Made by a program: the position numbers and the translations under genes. From Pseudomonadota bacterium (GTDB taxonomy: Bacteria > Pseudomonadota > Gammaproteobacteria > Burkholderiales > Eutrophovitaceae), in NCBI GenBank assembly GCA_002704665.1, contig PAHB01000032.1, positions 1-30,263 on the forward strand: 30,263 nucleotides of DNA, written 5' to 3'. The notes under the pieces were generated by a model, which saw only the letters and a list, made by a program, of their open reading frames with translations, was not told the origin of the DNA and ran no database searches. This document shows positions 8,001-14,966 of this stretch, piece after piece; position 1 is the first letter of the stretch; every line of letters starts with the position of its first letter.

Positions 8001-8906
8001 TTAATTGAAAGGAGCATAAAACGGAACTCCATAAGACTCAACTTTTTTCTTGATAGTTCCATTCTCTAAAAGCTCGGCAATTCCTTCGTTCAAAAAATTT
8101 ATCAAAGACTTATCTCTTTTCATCATCATGTACGACAGATTCCATCTCTGACCCTCCACAGGTACATAACCCTCGGCCATTTTGACCTCGAACCCTGGGA
8201 CTTCCCGCCTCGCAACGGCCATCGCCGTCGCCCACACTATCGCCGCATCGACTTCGCCGTTTGCCATGCCTCTCATAATACGCCGATTATCAAGGTATAG
8301 TTCGCGCGGTATCCCTCTTTCAAACAACATGTTATCAATTGGGGTGGACATTGGCACTCCAATCTTTATGCCTGCCTCATTTAGTTCCTCGAAGGATTTC
8401 TTCCCAACTGCGGCCCCTTGAGTGACAATCACATACCCGATTCCAAGGTACGGGTTAGTGAAAATTAACTTACCCATAAGTTGATCCTCATCTCCAGAAT
8501 CAGAAACTCCCATAAAAAGGTCGCACCGGCCTTTCATTAGCGATCGTCTGAGGGCACGAGACATCCCTCCCCTGGTACCTGTATCAGCCCAGTACATTTC
8601 CAATCGCATATCCCCACGCGCCGCCAATGCCTCCATGATTTCAACATCAAATCCAGGGGGATTCATGTTTTGGTTAGCATAGGGGTAGCCATACGGATCA
8701 GCACATGCAACTATCTTACCCTTAGCTTGCGCCCTCTCAAGAGAATCCGATATGTCATTAGGGTCCTTCGTAAGAATTTCATCTGGATCAGTGGTTGTTT
8801 GCGCTACGACTATTCCAGAAAAAACAAAAAAACACACGGCCAAAGCTGGCCCTAAAATTTTACAAACCACAACACCTCCGTAACTCAATCTTTTTATTAT
8901 TGGCAA
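8001..8906 (-). CDS. xoxJ: XoxJ periplasmic substrate-binding-like protein
   Basis: The protein (301 residues from the TTG at 8906) has a signal sequence and the fold signature of family 3 periplasmic binding proteins, including an early FDVEIMEALAARG-type block and a late MMMKRDKSLINFLNEGI block. XoxJ/MxaJ proteins accompany PQQ methanol dehydrogenases and are thought to help assemble or activate them rather than transport solutes; that role is family knowledge. It lies between xoxF and xoxG. The start is uncertain: a GTG at 8870 has GGAGG just four bases upstream and still leaves a complete signal peptide, so the true protein may be 12 residues shorter. A strong terminator lies between it and xoxF. 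Confidence 0.86.
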   Translation of the reverse strand: MPIIKRLSYGGVVVCKILGPALAVCFFVFSGIVVAQTTTDPDEILTKDPNDISDSLERAQAKGKIVACADPYGYPYANQNMNPPGFDVEIMEALAARGDMRLEMYWADTGTRGGMSRALRRSLMKGRCDLFMGVSDSGDEDQLMGKLIFTNPYLGIGYVIVTQGAAVGKKSFEELNEAGIKIGVPMSTPIDNMLFERGIPRELYLDNRRIMRGMANGEVDAAIVWATAMAVARREVPGFEVKMAEGYVPVEGQRWNLSYMMMKRDKSLINFLNEGIAELLENGTIKKKVESYGVPFYAPFN

Positions 8907-8935
8907 AACTATGAAGCCCTTTTTAAACTAATACC

Positions 8936-8973
8936 AAAAAAAAAACAAGGGGGGCTAAAAATGCCCCCCTTGT
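8936..8973 (-). terminator. Strong rho-independent terminator between xoxF and xoxJ
   Basis: A perfect 11-base-pair stem (8945-8955 with 8963-8973, six G-C pairs in a row at its core) closes a 7-base loop. On the minus strand it is followed by an uninterrupted T run (A run at 8936-8945 on the plus strand). It lies 42 bases downstream of the xoxF stop. It should end most xoxF transcripts and let only a fraction continue into xoxJ-xoxG, unless those genes have their own promoter in the remaining short gap. Confidence 0.9.
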
Positions 8974-9014
8974 GATAATACAGCAAGGTATAAACCCAGC
9001 GTCTTCAGTTGCGA

Positions 9015-10760
9015 TTATTGATTGTGCAACTTAAAGACCATTAGGCCAGCGCCCTTATTGTGGGTCTTACCATACTCTGCGTAGTAAAGTGGCCAAATAC
9101 CGCCACCACCACGACCATACACGATGGCAACATACTGCTCACCGTTTCTGGTGTAGGTTGTTGGGTTACCGTGAATGGATGAACCTGTTTGGAACGCCCA
9201 GAGGTGTTCACCAGTCTCATCGTTCACTGCATTAAAGTACCCGTCTGGATCACCGTAAAACACTAATCCACCGCCAGTTGCTAACATACCACTAGTGGCA
9301 GGCCAGCTTTGTGACTTGGACCAGACAAGCTTACCAGTCGCAGCATCATATGCTTTGTTATGACCCGCGCCCGCGTTGAAGGTGATGACCTTCGCGCCGA
9401 GATACCACTCACCACGTTTCCATTCCATTTTCTTAGCTTGGAGATCCATGCTGAAGTCGTAGACCGGTACATAAACCATTTTTGTGCGATGGCTGTACGC
9501 AGCTGGGTGCCACTCTTTACCACCGTCAAGAGAAGGAGCTATGTTCGTGGTTACACGATCATAAACAACGTCCATCTTTGGCCAGTCGTAAACTGGACGG
9601 CAGTTTTTATGCGATGGGCTAATTGGCTGCGAAATATAGTTAACAACTAACAGTGTGTTGACCCACAAGCACTTATGCTCGTTTAGGCCAGGACCTCTAC
9701 TAATCGTGTTAACTCTATCCATCCCGTAAATGTGTCCGTTACGAGAGGCGTGAATCCACATTTTTTTACCACCCAAGTCAACTAAGATATGCTCATTAAC
9801 ACCGTCGTAATCATATGGATCGTTTGGTGTGTAGGCAAAATAACTCTTGATTTTTCCACTATCAGCATCCATCACAAGTGTTGAATTACTGAATAAGTTA
9901 TCACCTAGGCGAACGTGACGATCAAAGTCTGGTCCTGGGTTTCCAATTCCCCAATAGAGTGAATTGTTTGTTGGGTCATAGGCTCCAGTAATCCAAGCGG
10001 AACCACCACCATACTTCCAAGACTCACCAGCCCATGTATCGTTGCCTGGCTCTCCTGGAGCTGGGATCGTATAAGTTTTCCACGCTGGAGCGCCGGTATC
10101 AGCATCAATAGCAGCAACCCATCCGCGAACACCATACTCAGCGCCAGCTGTACCGAAGATGACTTTATTGTTCACCACTAATGGCATAACAGTAAAGGTT
10201 TCGGCGTAAGTATAATCTCCGATTTTTTTATCCCAAATAACTTTTCCGGTTTGGTTGTCAAGCGCAACAACGTGTGCATCAAGCGTAGCTAGATACAGAC
10301 GGTTCTTGTACACGGCAACACCACGGTTCACCACGTCGCAGCATAGCTTTGGAAATACGTCACCAGGCAGTTCGCGCTCATACTTCCACAGCTGCTCCCC
10401 GGTCTCACCATTGACAGCTAAAACCTTGTTGAATGAAGTGGTAACATATACCGTTCCATTTACTGCTACAGCTTGGCTGTCCTGACCCTCTAAAACACCG
10501 AAGGAAAGATTCCAAGCAGGCACTAAACTCTTAATATTGTCTCTGTTAACAGCCGACAAAGCACTGTAACGAGTTGTTTCATAGTCTTTGCCGTAATGCA
10601 ACCAGTTTTGATGGTCAACACCAGCATTTAGCAACATGTCTTGGGTCACATAGTTTGGATACAAAGTTGACTCCAATCTATCTACACCCTGAGCAGATAC
10701 TAAACCGGTGAAGCCCAATGCCAACATGGCAGCAAGCGACACAACAGTACGCTTCAACAT
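9015..10760 (-). CDS. xoxF: Lanthanide-dependent PQQ methanol dehydrogenase XoxF
   Basis: The 581-residue precursor has a signal peptide (cleavage near residue 23) and the eight-bladed propeller repeats of PQQ alcohol dehydrogenases. The vicinal disulphide pair is at Cys140-Cys141 (CCDVVNRG). Metal and catalytic positions are Glu208 in AEYGVRG, Asn274 in IGNPGPD, Asp317 (catalytic) and Asp319 in DYDGVNE. The extra aspartate two residues after the catalytic one marks lanthanide-using XoxF; calcium-using MxaF has alanine there. It oxidises methanol, possibly also formaldehyde, in the periplasm, passing electrons to XoxG. GGGAGG lies about 10 bases before the ATG. The XoxF clade cannot be fixed by eye. 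No pqq genes are in the window. Confidence 0.95.
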   Translation of the reverse strand: MLKRTVVSLAAMLALGFTGLVSAQGVDRLESTLYPNYVTQDMLLNAGVDHQNWLHYGKDYETTRYSALSAVNRDNIKSLVPAWNLSFGVLEGQDSQAVAVNGTVYVTTSFNKVLAVNGETGEQLWKYERELPGDVFPKLCCDVVNRGVAVYKNRLYLATLDAHVVALDNQTGKVIWDKKIGDYTYAETFTVMPLVVNNKVIFGTAGAEYGVRGWVAAIDADTGAPAWKTYTIPAPGEPGNDTWAGESWKYGGGSAWITGAYDPTNNSLYWGIGNPGPDFDRHVRLGDNLFSNSTLVMDADSGKIKSYFAYTPNDPYDYDGVNEHILVDLGGKKMWIHASRNGHIYGMDRVNTISRGPGLNEHKCLWVNTLLVVNYISQPISPSHKNCRPVYDWPKMDVVYDRVTTNIAPSLDGGKEWHPAAYSHRTKMVYVPVYDFSMDLQAKKMEWKRGEWYLGAKVITFNAGAGHNKAYDAATGKLVWSKSQSWPATSGMLATGGGLVFYGDPDGYFNAVNDETGEHLWAFQTGSSIHGNPTTYTRNGEQYVAIVYGRGGGGIWPLYYAEYGKTHNKGAGLMVFKLHNQ

Positions 10761-10810
10761 TAAACATACCTCCCAGTATAGAGTCCAACAATCAAAATTA
10801 ATCGTCAGAC

Positions 10811-10836
10811 AAAATGTTAATCATGATTAAAATTTT
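10811..10836. promoter_or_regulatory. 26-base palindrome upstream of xoxF
   Basis: A perfect 14-base palindrome, TTAATCATGATTAA (10817-10830), is extended on both sides to 26 bases with a single mismatched pair (G10816 against A10831). It lies 51-76 bases upstream of the xoxF start. Its symmetry and placement suggest a binding site for a dimeric regulator, but AT-rich spacers produce palindromes easily and no regulator gene is next to it. Confidence 0.45.
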
Positions 10837-10875
10837 TTTTGTCTTTCCAAGCGTAAGCGTGTCTAGACCATTAGC

Positions 10876-10904
10876 AAGGTAGAACAACCGCAAATGCTTG
10901 TCAA
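10876..10904 (-). promoter_or_regulatory. Candidate xoxF promoter
   Basis: On the minus strand a perfect TTGACA -35 box (10899-10904) is followed after exactly 17 bases by TACCTT (10876-10881), a poor -10 box. Transcription would start near 10869, giving an xoxF leader of roughly 110 bases that contains the 10811-10836 palindrome. A TATACT at 10775-10780 is too close to the ribosome binding site to serve. Confidence 0.35.
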
Positions 10905-10957
10905 CCCATACATTACATGTACAAATATAAAAATTCTGCCCTTGCAAGCCCATTCTA

Positions 10958-10986
10958 TTGATGCTGTCTGAGTGGATAATTAATAA
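10958..10986 (+). promoter_or_regulatory. Candidate promoter of the DUF192 gene
   Basis: TTGATG (10958-10963), a 17-base spacer and TAATAA (10981-10986) form a plausible sigma70 site with a leader of about 37 bases before the ATG at 11030. Both boxes deviate from consensus, so support is moderate. Confidence 0.4.
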
Positions 10987-11029
10987 ACATGAGTTACAAT
11001 GGGCGCAAAATTTACCTTCTAGCCCGTCT

Positions 11030-11473
11030 ATGATTACCGTCCACAAGCTAATTTTTGTTTTTGCTCTACTGTTTTGCGGTTCGGCATTCACTGCTCCGTT
11101 ATTGACTTATCCTATTGATATAAATGGAAAAAAAATTCGGGTTGAGGTGGCAAACACCGAAAAATTAAGGAAGCAAGGGTTGATGCACAGGAAAAAACTA
11201 TCAGAGAATGCCGGGATGATTTTCGTCTACGATACAGCTCGGTTAGCGGCGATGTGGATGAAGAACACCTTGATACCGCTGTCAGTCGCTTTTGTAGATG
11301 GCGATGGTGTGATAATCAATATCGAAAAAATGGAACCCTTGGATCTTACCCCCCATAAATCAAATAGCCCGGCAAAATACGCTTTGGAAATGCGAAGAGG
11401 TTGGTTTTTCGAAAATAGCATTAAACCAGGTGATAAGCTGAAAGGTATTAAAAAAATACCCTCAGCCCGTTGA
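11030..11473 (+). CDS. DUF192 family exported protein
   Basis: The 147-residue protein has a signal peptide (hydrophobic stretch about residues 6-17, ending SAFTA). The rest is one DUF192 domain, recognised by LRKQGLMHRK, an ENAGMIFVYD block and AMWMKNTLIPL. The biochemical function of this family is unknown to me. The frame is open to an earlier ATG at 10958, but starting there would bury the signal sequence; ATG at 11030 is preferred although it has no strong ribosome binding site. It is divergent from xoxF, sharing a 269-base control region, and convergent with the PuuD-like gene. Confidence 0.8.
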   Translation: MITVHKLIFVFALLFCGSAFTAPLLTYPIDINGKKIRVEVANTEKLRKQGLMHRKKLSENAGMIFVYDTARLAAMWMKNTLIPLSVAFVDGDGVIINIEKMEPLDLTPHKSNSPAKYALEMRRGWFFENSIKPGDKLKGIKKIPSAR

Positions 11474-11486
11474 TTATAATTTTGTT

Positions 11487-11981
11487 TTAAAACCCGAAGT
11501 AGACGGAATGATGACTCCAGCCACCGGCCATGAAAAATAACATTGGAATCGAAAGCATTGTATTTAGCCGAGAAGCCAAAAATGCTTTCCGACTAGCCAC
11601 TTTTTTCTCCTCGTCTGTGCACCCTACAATCCCAAGAACTTTTTTTTGGCTTGGCCAGATAATACCCCAAACATTTCCGAGCATAATCGTCCCTAGCCAC
11701 ACACCAAATCCCATAGCCTCATATCCCTCTGCAAGTAGAAATGTATCAACAAACCTATCGCCGAGTAGCGCTGCTCCAGCCAGCCAAGTGACAACCGCGG
11801 CCCACCTGAAGTAAAAGAGAGCTCTCGGGGCAACATGTTTGGTAATGCCGGCGGCCGTACCATCACTCTGAGCATCTTTTAAAGCAGGGGCCTGAACGAA
11901 ATTAAAATAATACAAAAGACCAATCCACATAAACCCAGCTAGAAAGTGAATCCAGCGGGCAATTCCCGGTACAACCTCCAT
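11487..11981 (-). CDS. Short PuuD-like (urate-oxidase N-terminal type) integral membrane protein
   Basis: The 164-residue protein has about four membrane helices. Its opening helix, with WIHFLAGFMWIGLLYYFNF, and the segment LGTIMLGNVWGIIWPSQKKV follow the membrane domain of PuuD-type urate hydroxylases. Full PuuD proteins are longer and end in a cytochrome c domain with a CxxCH site; this one has neither, so a urate role is doubtful. The conserved histidine in the first helix could be a haem ligand (inference). GGAG-containing sequence is absent immediately upstream; the start follows the stop of a 32-residue membrane protein by 3 bases, so it is probably coupled to it. Confidence 0.6.
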   Translation of the reverse strand: MEVVPGIARWIHFLAGFMWIGLLYYFNFVQAPALKDAQSDGTAAGITKHVAPRALFYFRWAAVVTWLAGAALLGDRFVDTFLLAEGYEAMGFGVWLGTIMLGNVWGIIWPSQKKVLGIVGCTDEEKKVASRKAFLASRLNTMLSIPMLFFMAGGWSHHSVYFGF

Positions 11982-11984
11982 TTT

Positions 11985-12083
11985 TTACAGCCCCATCAGA
12001 AATCTAGCAATGAAATAAAGAAATATCGTTAATATGACACCAGCTATGACTGTTCCCCAAAGCGAATCTAACGGATTTAACAT
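11985..12083 (-). CDS. 32-residue single-helix membrane protein
   Basis: An ATG at 12083 begins a 32-codon frame ending at TAA 11985-11987. The peptide starts MLNPLDSLWGTVIAG and the rest is one hydrophobic helix ending near RFLMGL. A GGGGGTGAG ribosome binding site lies 5-6 bases before the ATG, and the stop is 3 bases from the start of the PuuD-like protein, so the pair look translationally coupled. The size and layout recall small one-helix subunits of membrane oxidases such as CcoQ, but no homology is claimed. It is below the size that automatic gene finders usually report. Confidence 0.68.
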   Translation of the reverse strand: MLNPLDSLWGTVIAGVILTIFLYFIARFLMGL

Positions 12084-12149
12084 TTTTCTCACCCCCATTT
12101 AAGTAAAAATACCGTATCATTTTGTATCCCACGAAAAAAGCCAATTGGT

Positions 12150-12494
12150 TCAATCCTTACATTTTGCTAAAAAATGTTTGGCAGGATAATAATGGAACTT
12201 AATGCCACCGTTTTCTGCAAAACTACATATAACCCGTCCCTTGATATCTCTTCTAGGCACCAGCCCCATTTTTTCGGGTCTGATACTAACCGGATTGTCT
12301 CCGACAAAAATATACCCTTCTCCGTTTTTACCTCGCAAGCGCTTAACCATCAAACCCAGTTCGGCGTGCCTGAAAACATATATTTGTCCAACTGGCAAAC
12401 CAAATAATTTTAGATCAGCATACACGACATAAGCCTCTGCTCCAATGGTAGGCTGCATGCTATCTCCCACCACACGGCAAACGCCAGCTATCAC
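12150..12494 (-). CDS. sodX: Nickel-type superoxide dismutase maturation protease
   Basis: The 114-residue protein is a minimal S24/S26-type serine peptidase with a Ser-Lys pair: Ser12 in VVGDSMQPTIG and Lys51 in LMVKRLRG, followed by the FVGDNP and a KMGLVPRRDIKGRV block typical of signal-peptidase-like enzymes. There is no membrane anchor, as expected for SodX, which removes the leader of the nickel SOD precursor in the cytoplasm. The GTG start at 12494 lies 9 bases past the sodN stop, and its GAGG ribosome binding site overlaps that stop. The pairing with sodN makes the function nearly certain. Confidence 0.9.
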   Translation of the reverse strand: MIAGVCRVVGDSMQPTIGAEAYVVYADLKLFGLPVGQIYVFRHAELGLMVKRLRGKNGEGYIFVGDNPVSIRPEKMGLVPRRDIKGRVICSFAENGGIKFHYYPAKHFLAKCKD

Positions 12495-12503
12495 AAAATA
12501 ACC

Positions 12504-13007
12504 TCAGCTTTTAAGGTCAGGATAAACCACTTCTTGGTTTGGAGGATAAGGACTGGTCGCTGAGTAGGTAGAAATATTTTTCGTCTTCCAAAAAATCTCA
12601 GCAAATTTGTTAACCTGATCAAGCAAATCGACACCCGCTTGTCTATCAACATTCTGCTTAGCCTTCGAAGCCTGCATCATAATCTTATGAACCAGATCGT
12701 GAATTTCAGGGAACTGTTCAATTTGCGGCTGCTTAAAATAGTCTCCCCATATTACCCTAATAGCCTCCTTTACCTTAACTCCGTGTTCCTCTTTTTGTGC
12801 AATTAGCCGCGACACTTGCCCCTTCGCCGTAGAGTCATTTAGGTCTTTATTCAGCAACTCTTCCAATAAGTCGTTGAGTCTAATAATGGTTAGACATCCC
12901 AGCTGAGCTTCTATTGGATCGTATATTTTACAAGGAATATCACAGTGCGCTTTAGCTACCGCGAAAGAAAAAATAGCATCTAAATTTTTAAATATTTTGT
13001 ATATCAT
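12504..13007 (-). CDS. sodN: Nickel-containing superoxide dismutase precursor
   Basis: The enzyme converts superoxide to oxygen and peroxide. The Ni-hook HCDIPCKIYDP begins at residue 21 of a 167-residue precursor: after removal of a 20-residue leader ending AVAKA, His becomes the new N-terminus and, with the two cysteines, binds nickel. Downstream, WGDYFKQP and LLDQVNKFAEIFWKTK are the family's helical-bundle blocks. The tail of about 25 residues after FWKTK is longer than in Streptomyces SodN. The frame is open upstream to 13148, but starting at 13007 gives a normal leader and has GGAG three bases before it; an ATG at 13016 is the alternative. It is followed directly by sodX. Confidence 0.94.
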   Translation of the reverse strand: MIYKIFKNLDAIFSFAVAKAHCDIPCKIYDPIEAQLGCLTIIRLNDLLEELLNKDLNDSTAKGQVSRLIAQKEEHGVKVKEAIRVIWGDYFKQPQIEQFPEIHDLVHKIMMQASKAKQNVDRQAGVDLLDQVNKFAEIFWKTKNISTYSATSPYPPNQEVVYPDLKS

Positions 13008-13201
13008 GGGCTCCATCCGCAAGTTTACTTTATCTTTGGCCAACAACTGTAAATGATGCCAGCCACGCCATTTACTAAAATCAAAGTTAGCCTTAATAAT
13101 ATCATTAAATGAGTTCAGTGGAGATTTTGAAAATATTAAAAAGTGCAACTTCCTATCAAAAAAAAAAAAAAATACTGATAAAATCAGAAAATGTTAACAA
13201 T

Positions 13202-14017
13202 ATGCGAAGTTTATCCGATCGAATGGAAAACAAGCTTTCTACAATAGAACTAACATACCCTTACGAGCATGTTGCTCTGGTTGAATTAAACAGACCCGCA
13301 TACTCAAACGCTTTTAATACCCAAATGGCTTGGGAACTTATTCGCCTGTTTGAGAACTTTTCAATGGGAGAAACAAAAACCCGAGTTATTGTCATCACCG
13401 GCAAAGGCAAAAAAGCCTTCTGTGCAGGGGCTGACCTAAAAGAACGCAAAGGGATGACAAATACAGATTGGAACAAACAACATTTGATTTTTGAGAGAAT
13501 GGTTAGAGCTCTCATTGACTGCCCGATACCAACTATCGGCGCGATAAATGGAGCAGCTTTTGGAGGGGGATGTGAGATAGTCGGAGCTCTCGATTTTGTA
13601 TATGCAGCAGAAACGGCAAAATTTGCACAAACCGAAACAAAAATCGGCATTATTCCAGGAGCTGGAGGAACACAGACTCTATCGCGAGCTGTAGGAGAAA
13701 GAAGAGCAAAGGAAATCATCTTCACAGGCAAGCCCTTTTCAGCAAAAAAAGCCTCTGATTGGGGGCTTGTAAACGAAGTCAGACCGCCTGATGAATTGCT
13801 TATTGCTGTTTTCCACACCGCAAAAACCATAGCAGAGAATGCCCCTCTAGCAGTCCGACAAGCGAAGCAATCCATTCACCGCGGCTTACAGTCATCCATA
13901 CGTGATGGAATGGCTTTTGAGATTGAGGCTTACAACCGAACAGTTTTATCCAATGATAGAGTTGAAGGAGTCAACGCATTCAATCAAAAAAGGAAGCCTA
14001 TTTTCAAAGGCGATTAA
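13202..14017 (+). CDS. Enoyl-CoA hydratase/isomerase (crotonase) family protein
   Basis: The protein (271 residues from the ATG at 13202) is a crotonase with the CoA-binding block AFCAGADLKERKG, oxyanion-hole segment NGAAFGGGCEIVGA, and IGIIPGAGGTQTLSRAVG. Both glutamates that activate water in true hydratases are present (GCE and TETK), so it should hydrate an enoyl-CoA in fatty-acid or branched-chain amino-acid breakdown; the chain length is not readable. ATG at 13223 is an equally possible start, and no strong ribosome binding site marks either. An A15 tract lies at 13158-13172 upstream. It is divergent from sodN, and its 3' end overlaps by 4 bases the convergent hydrolase gene. Confidence 0.87.
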   Translation: MRSLSDRMENKLSTIELTYPYEHVALVELNRPAYSNAFNTQMAWELIRLFENFSMGETKTRVIVITGKGKKAFCAGADLKERKGMTNTDWNKQHLIFERMVRALIDCPIPTIGAINGAAFGGGCEIVGALDFVYAAETAKFAQTETKIGIIPGAGGTQTLSRAVGERRAKEIIFTGKPFSAKKASDWGLVNEVRPPDELLIAVFHTAKTIAENAPLAVRQAKQSIHRGLQSSIRDGMAFEIEAYNRTVLSNDRVEGVNAFNQKRKPIFKGD

Positions 14018-14877
14018 GTATCTATCGTACTTTGTAATATCCTCATCATGGCTTTACCCAAAACATGATTTTCATCGGCAAATCCGAGCAAAATATCAAA
14101 ATGATGATTATTTGCGCAGAGGATGTTTTCCTCTACTACTTTAGGCCAGCGTCTTGCTATTTGATGATGTTGATCTAAAAAACCTCCTATTTCTTCCTCA
14201 CCAACAGCGATGGTCAACAAAACATCTTTGGGAGGAGGCATCAATGCAGGGCTCACTTTTTTTGCCGAATCAAAAGTAAGCTGCAAATCCGCATTGACAG
14301 AGTGGACTCGAGTTAAGACTCTCAAATCATAAATTCCACTTACGCTTAAACCAGCACTGAACACCTTTTCTGGAAATCGATAATCGATTTGTCTCCATAA
14401 ACAGGCTAGGGCCATTGTTGCCAAATGTCCTCCTGCAGAGTGTCCGGCCACATACATTCGCTCTGGCGGGAAGCCCATCGCCGCGGCATTCCGATATAAA
14501 AAACCTCCTGCGCTGGCGACTTGACGACAAATATGGCTGATATCCACTTGGGGACATAGTGAGTAATTTATTACAGCCACGGTGAAACCGGCCTTAACAT
14601 AGGGCTCGGCAACAAACGAGTGATCTTTTTTGTCGAGTGACCGCCAATATCCACCATGAATAAACATTAGCAACCCAGCACTTCGTCCTTTTGGCCGGAA
14701 TACATCCATGGTTTCCATTTTATCTGCGCCGTATGAAACCTCCATATTGGCTCTGTGTGCTCTAGATTTGAGAAACTCTTCCGATCTTTGTTTCCATAAA
14801 TCAAAATAATCGTGTGCGTCCGCCACGGAAGCTCTAACGTTGTACATCGCCTCAAAATATTCTTCGTCCTTGCTCAT
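14014..14877 (-). CDS. Alpha/beta hydrolase, esterase/kynurenine-formamidase-like
   Basis: The 287-residue protein has HGGYW at 74-78 (oxyanion hole of the hormone-sensitive-lipase/BD-FAE-type group) and the nucleophile elbow GHSAGGH with Ser147. An acidic residue in VGEEEIGGF and a histidine in NNHHFDIL complete a likely triad. No signal peptide is seen, so it acts in the cytoplasm. The HGGYW form and size resemble arylformamidases and related small-molecule esterases, but no other kynurenine-pathway gene is nearby, so the substrate is open. An AAGGGGAAA ribosome binding site lies about 9 bases before the ATG. It is divergent from the epoxide-hydrolase-like gene. Confidence 0.82.
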   Translation of the reverse strand: MSKDEEYFEAMYNVRASVADAHDYFDLWKQRSEEFLKSRAHRANMEVSYGADKMETMDVFRPKGRSAGLLMFIHGGYWRSLDKKDHSFVAEPYVKAGFTVAVINYSLCPQVDISHICRQVASAGGFLYRNAAAMGFPPERMYVAGHSAGGHLATMALACLWRQIDYRFPEKVFSAGLSVSGIYDLRVLTRVHSVNADLQLTFDSAKKVSPALMPPPKDVLLTIAVGEEEIGGFLDQHHQIARRWPKVVEENILCANNHHFDILLGFADENHVLGKAMMRILQSTIDT

Positions 14878-14966
14878 GGCTTAGTTTTCCCCTTGCTAGG
14901 CATGACATGCTAAGATTAATCTAAAATTAAGAAATATAGCGCATTTCGCTGATTGGAGGTTAACTC

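Noticed and set aside
13008..13148. N-terminal extension of the nickel SOD frame
   Set aside because: It would give a 67-residue leader, while the leader from 13007 is of normal type; the frame is probably open by chance.
13158..13172. A15 tract upstream of the first crotonase, considered as a phase-variation switch
   Set aside because: It lies outside the preferred coding start; other A/T tracts in spacers of this window suggest composition bias, though length errors in sequencing are possible.
13261..13875. Long antisense open frame of about 200 codons inside the first crotonase gene
   Set aside because: It is wholly inside a well-supported enzyme gene on the opposite strand and shows no recognisable domain; its proline/serine/alanine-rich content is typical of a shadow frame.
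14913..14922. AGATTAATCT palindrome between the two divergent hydrolase genes
   Set aside because: Ten bases of AT-rich symmetry without a flanking match is too weak to call an operator.
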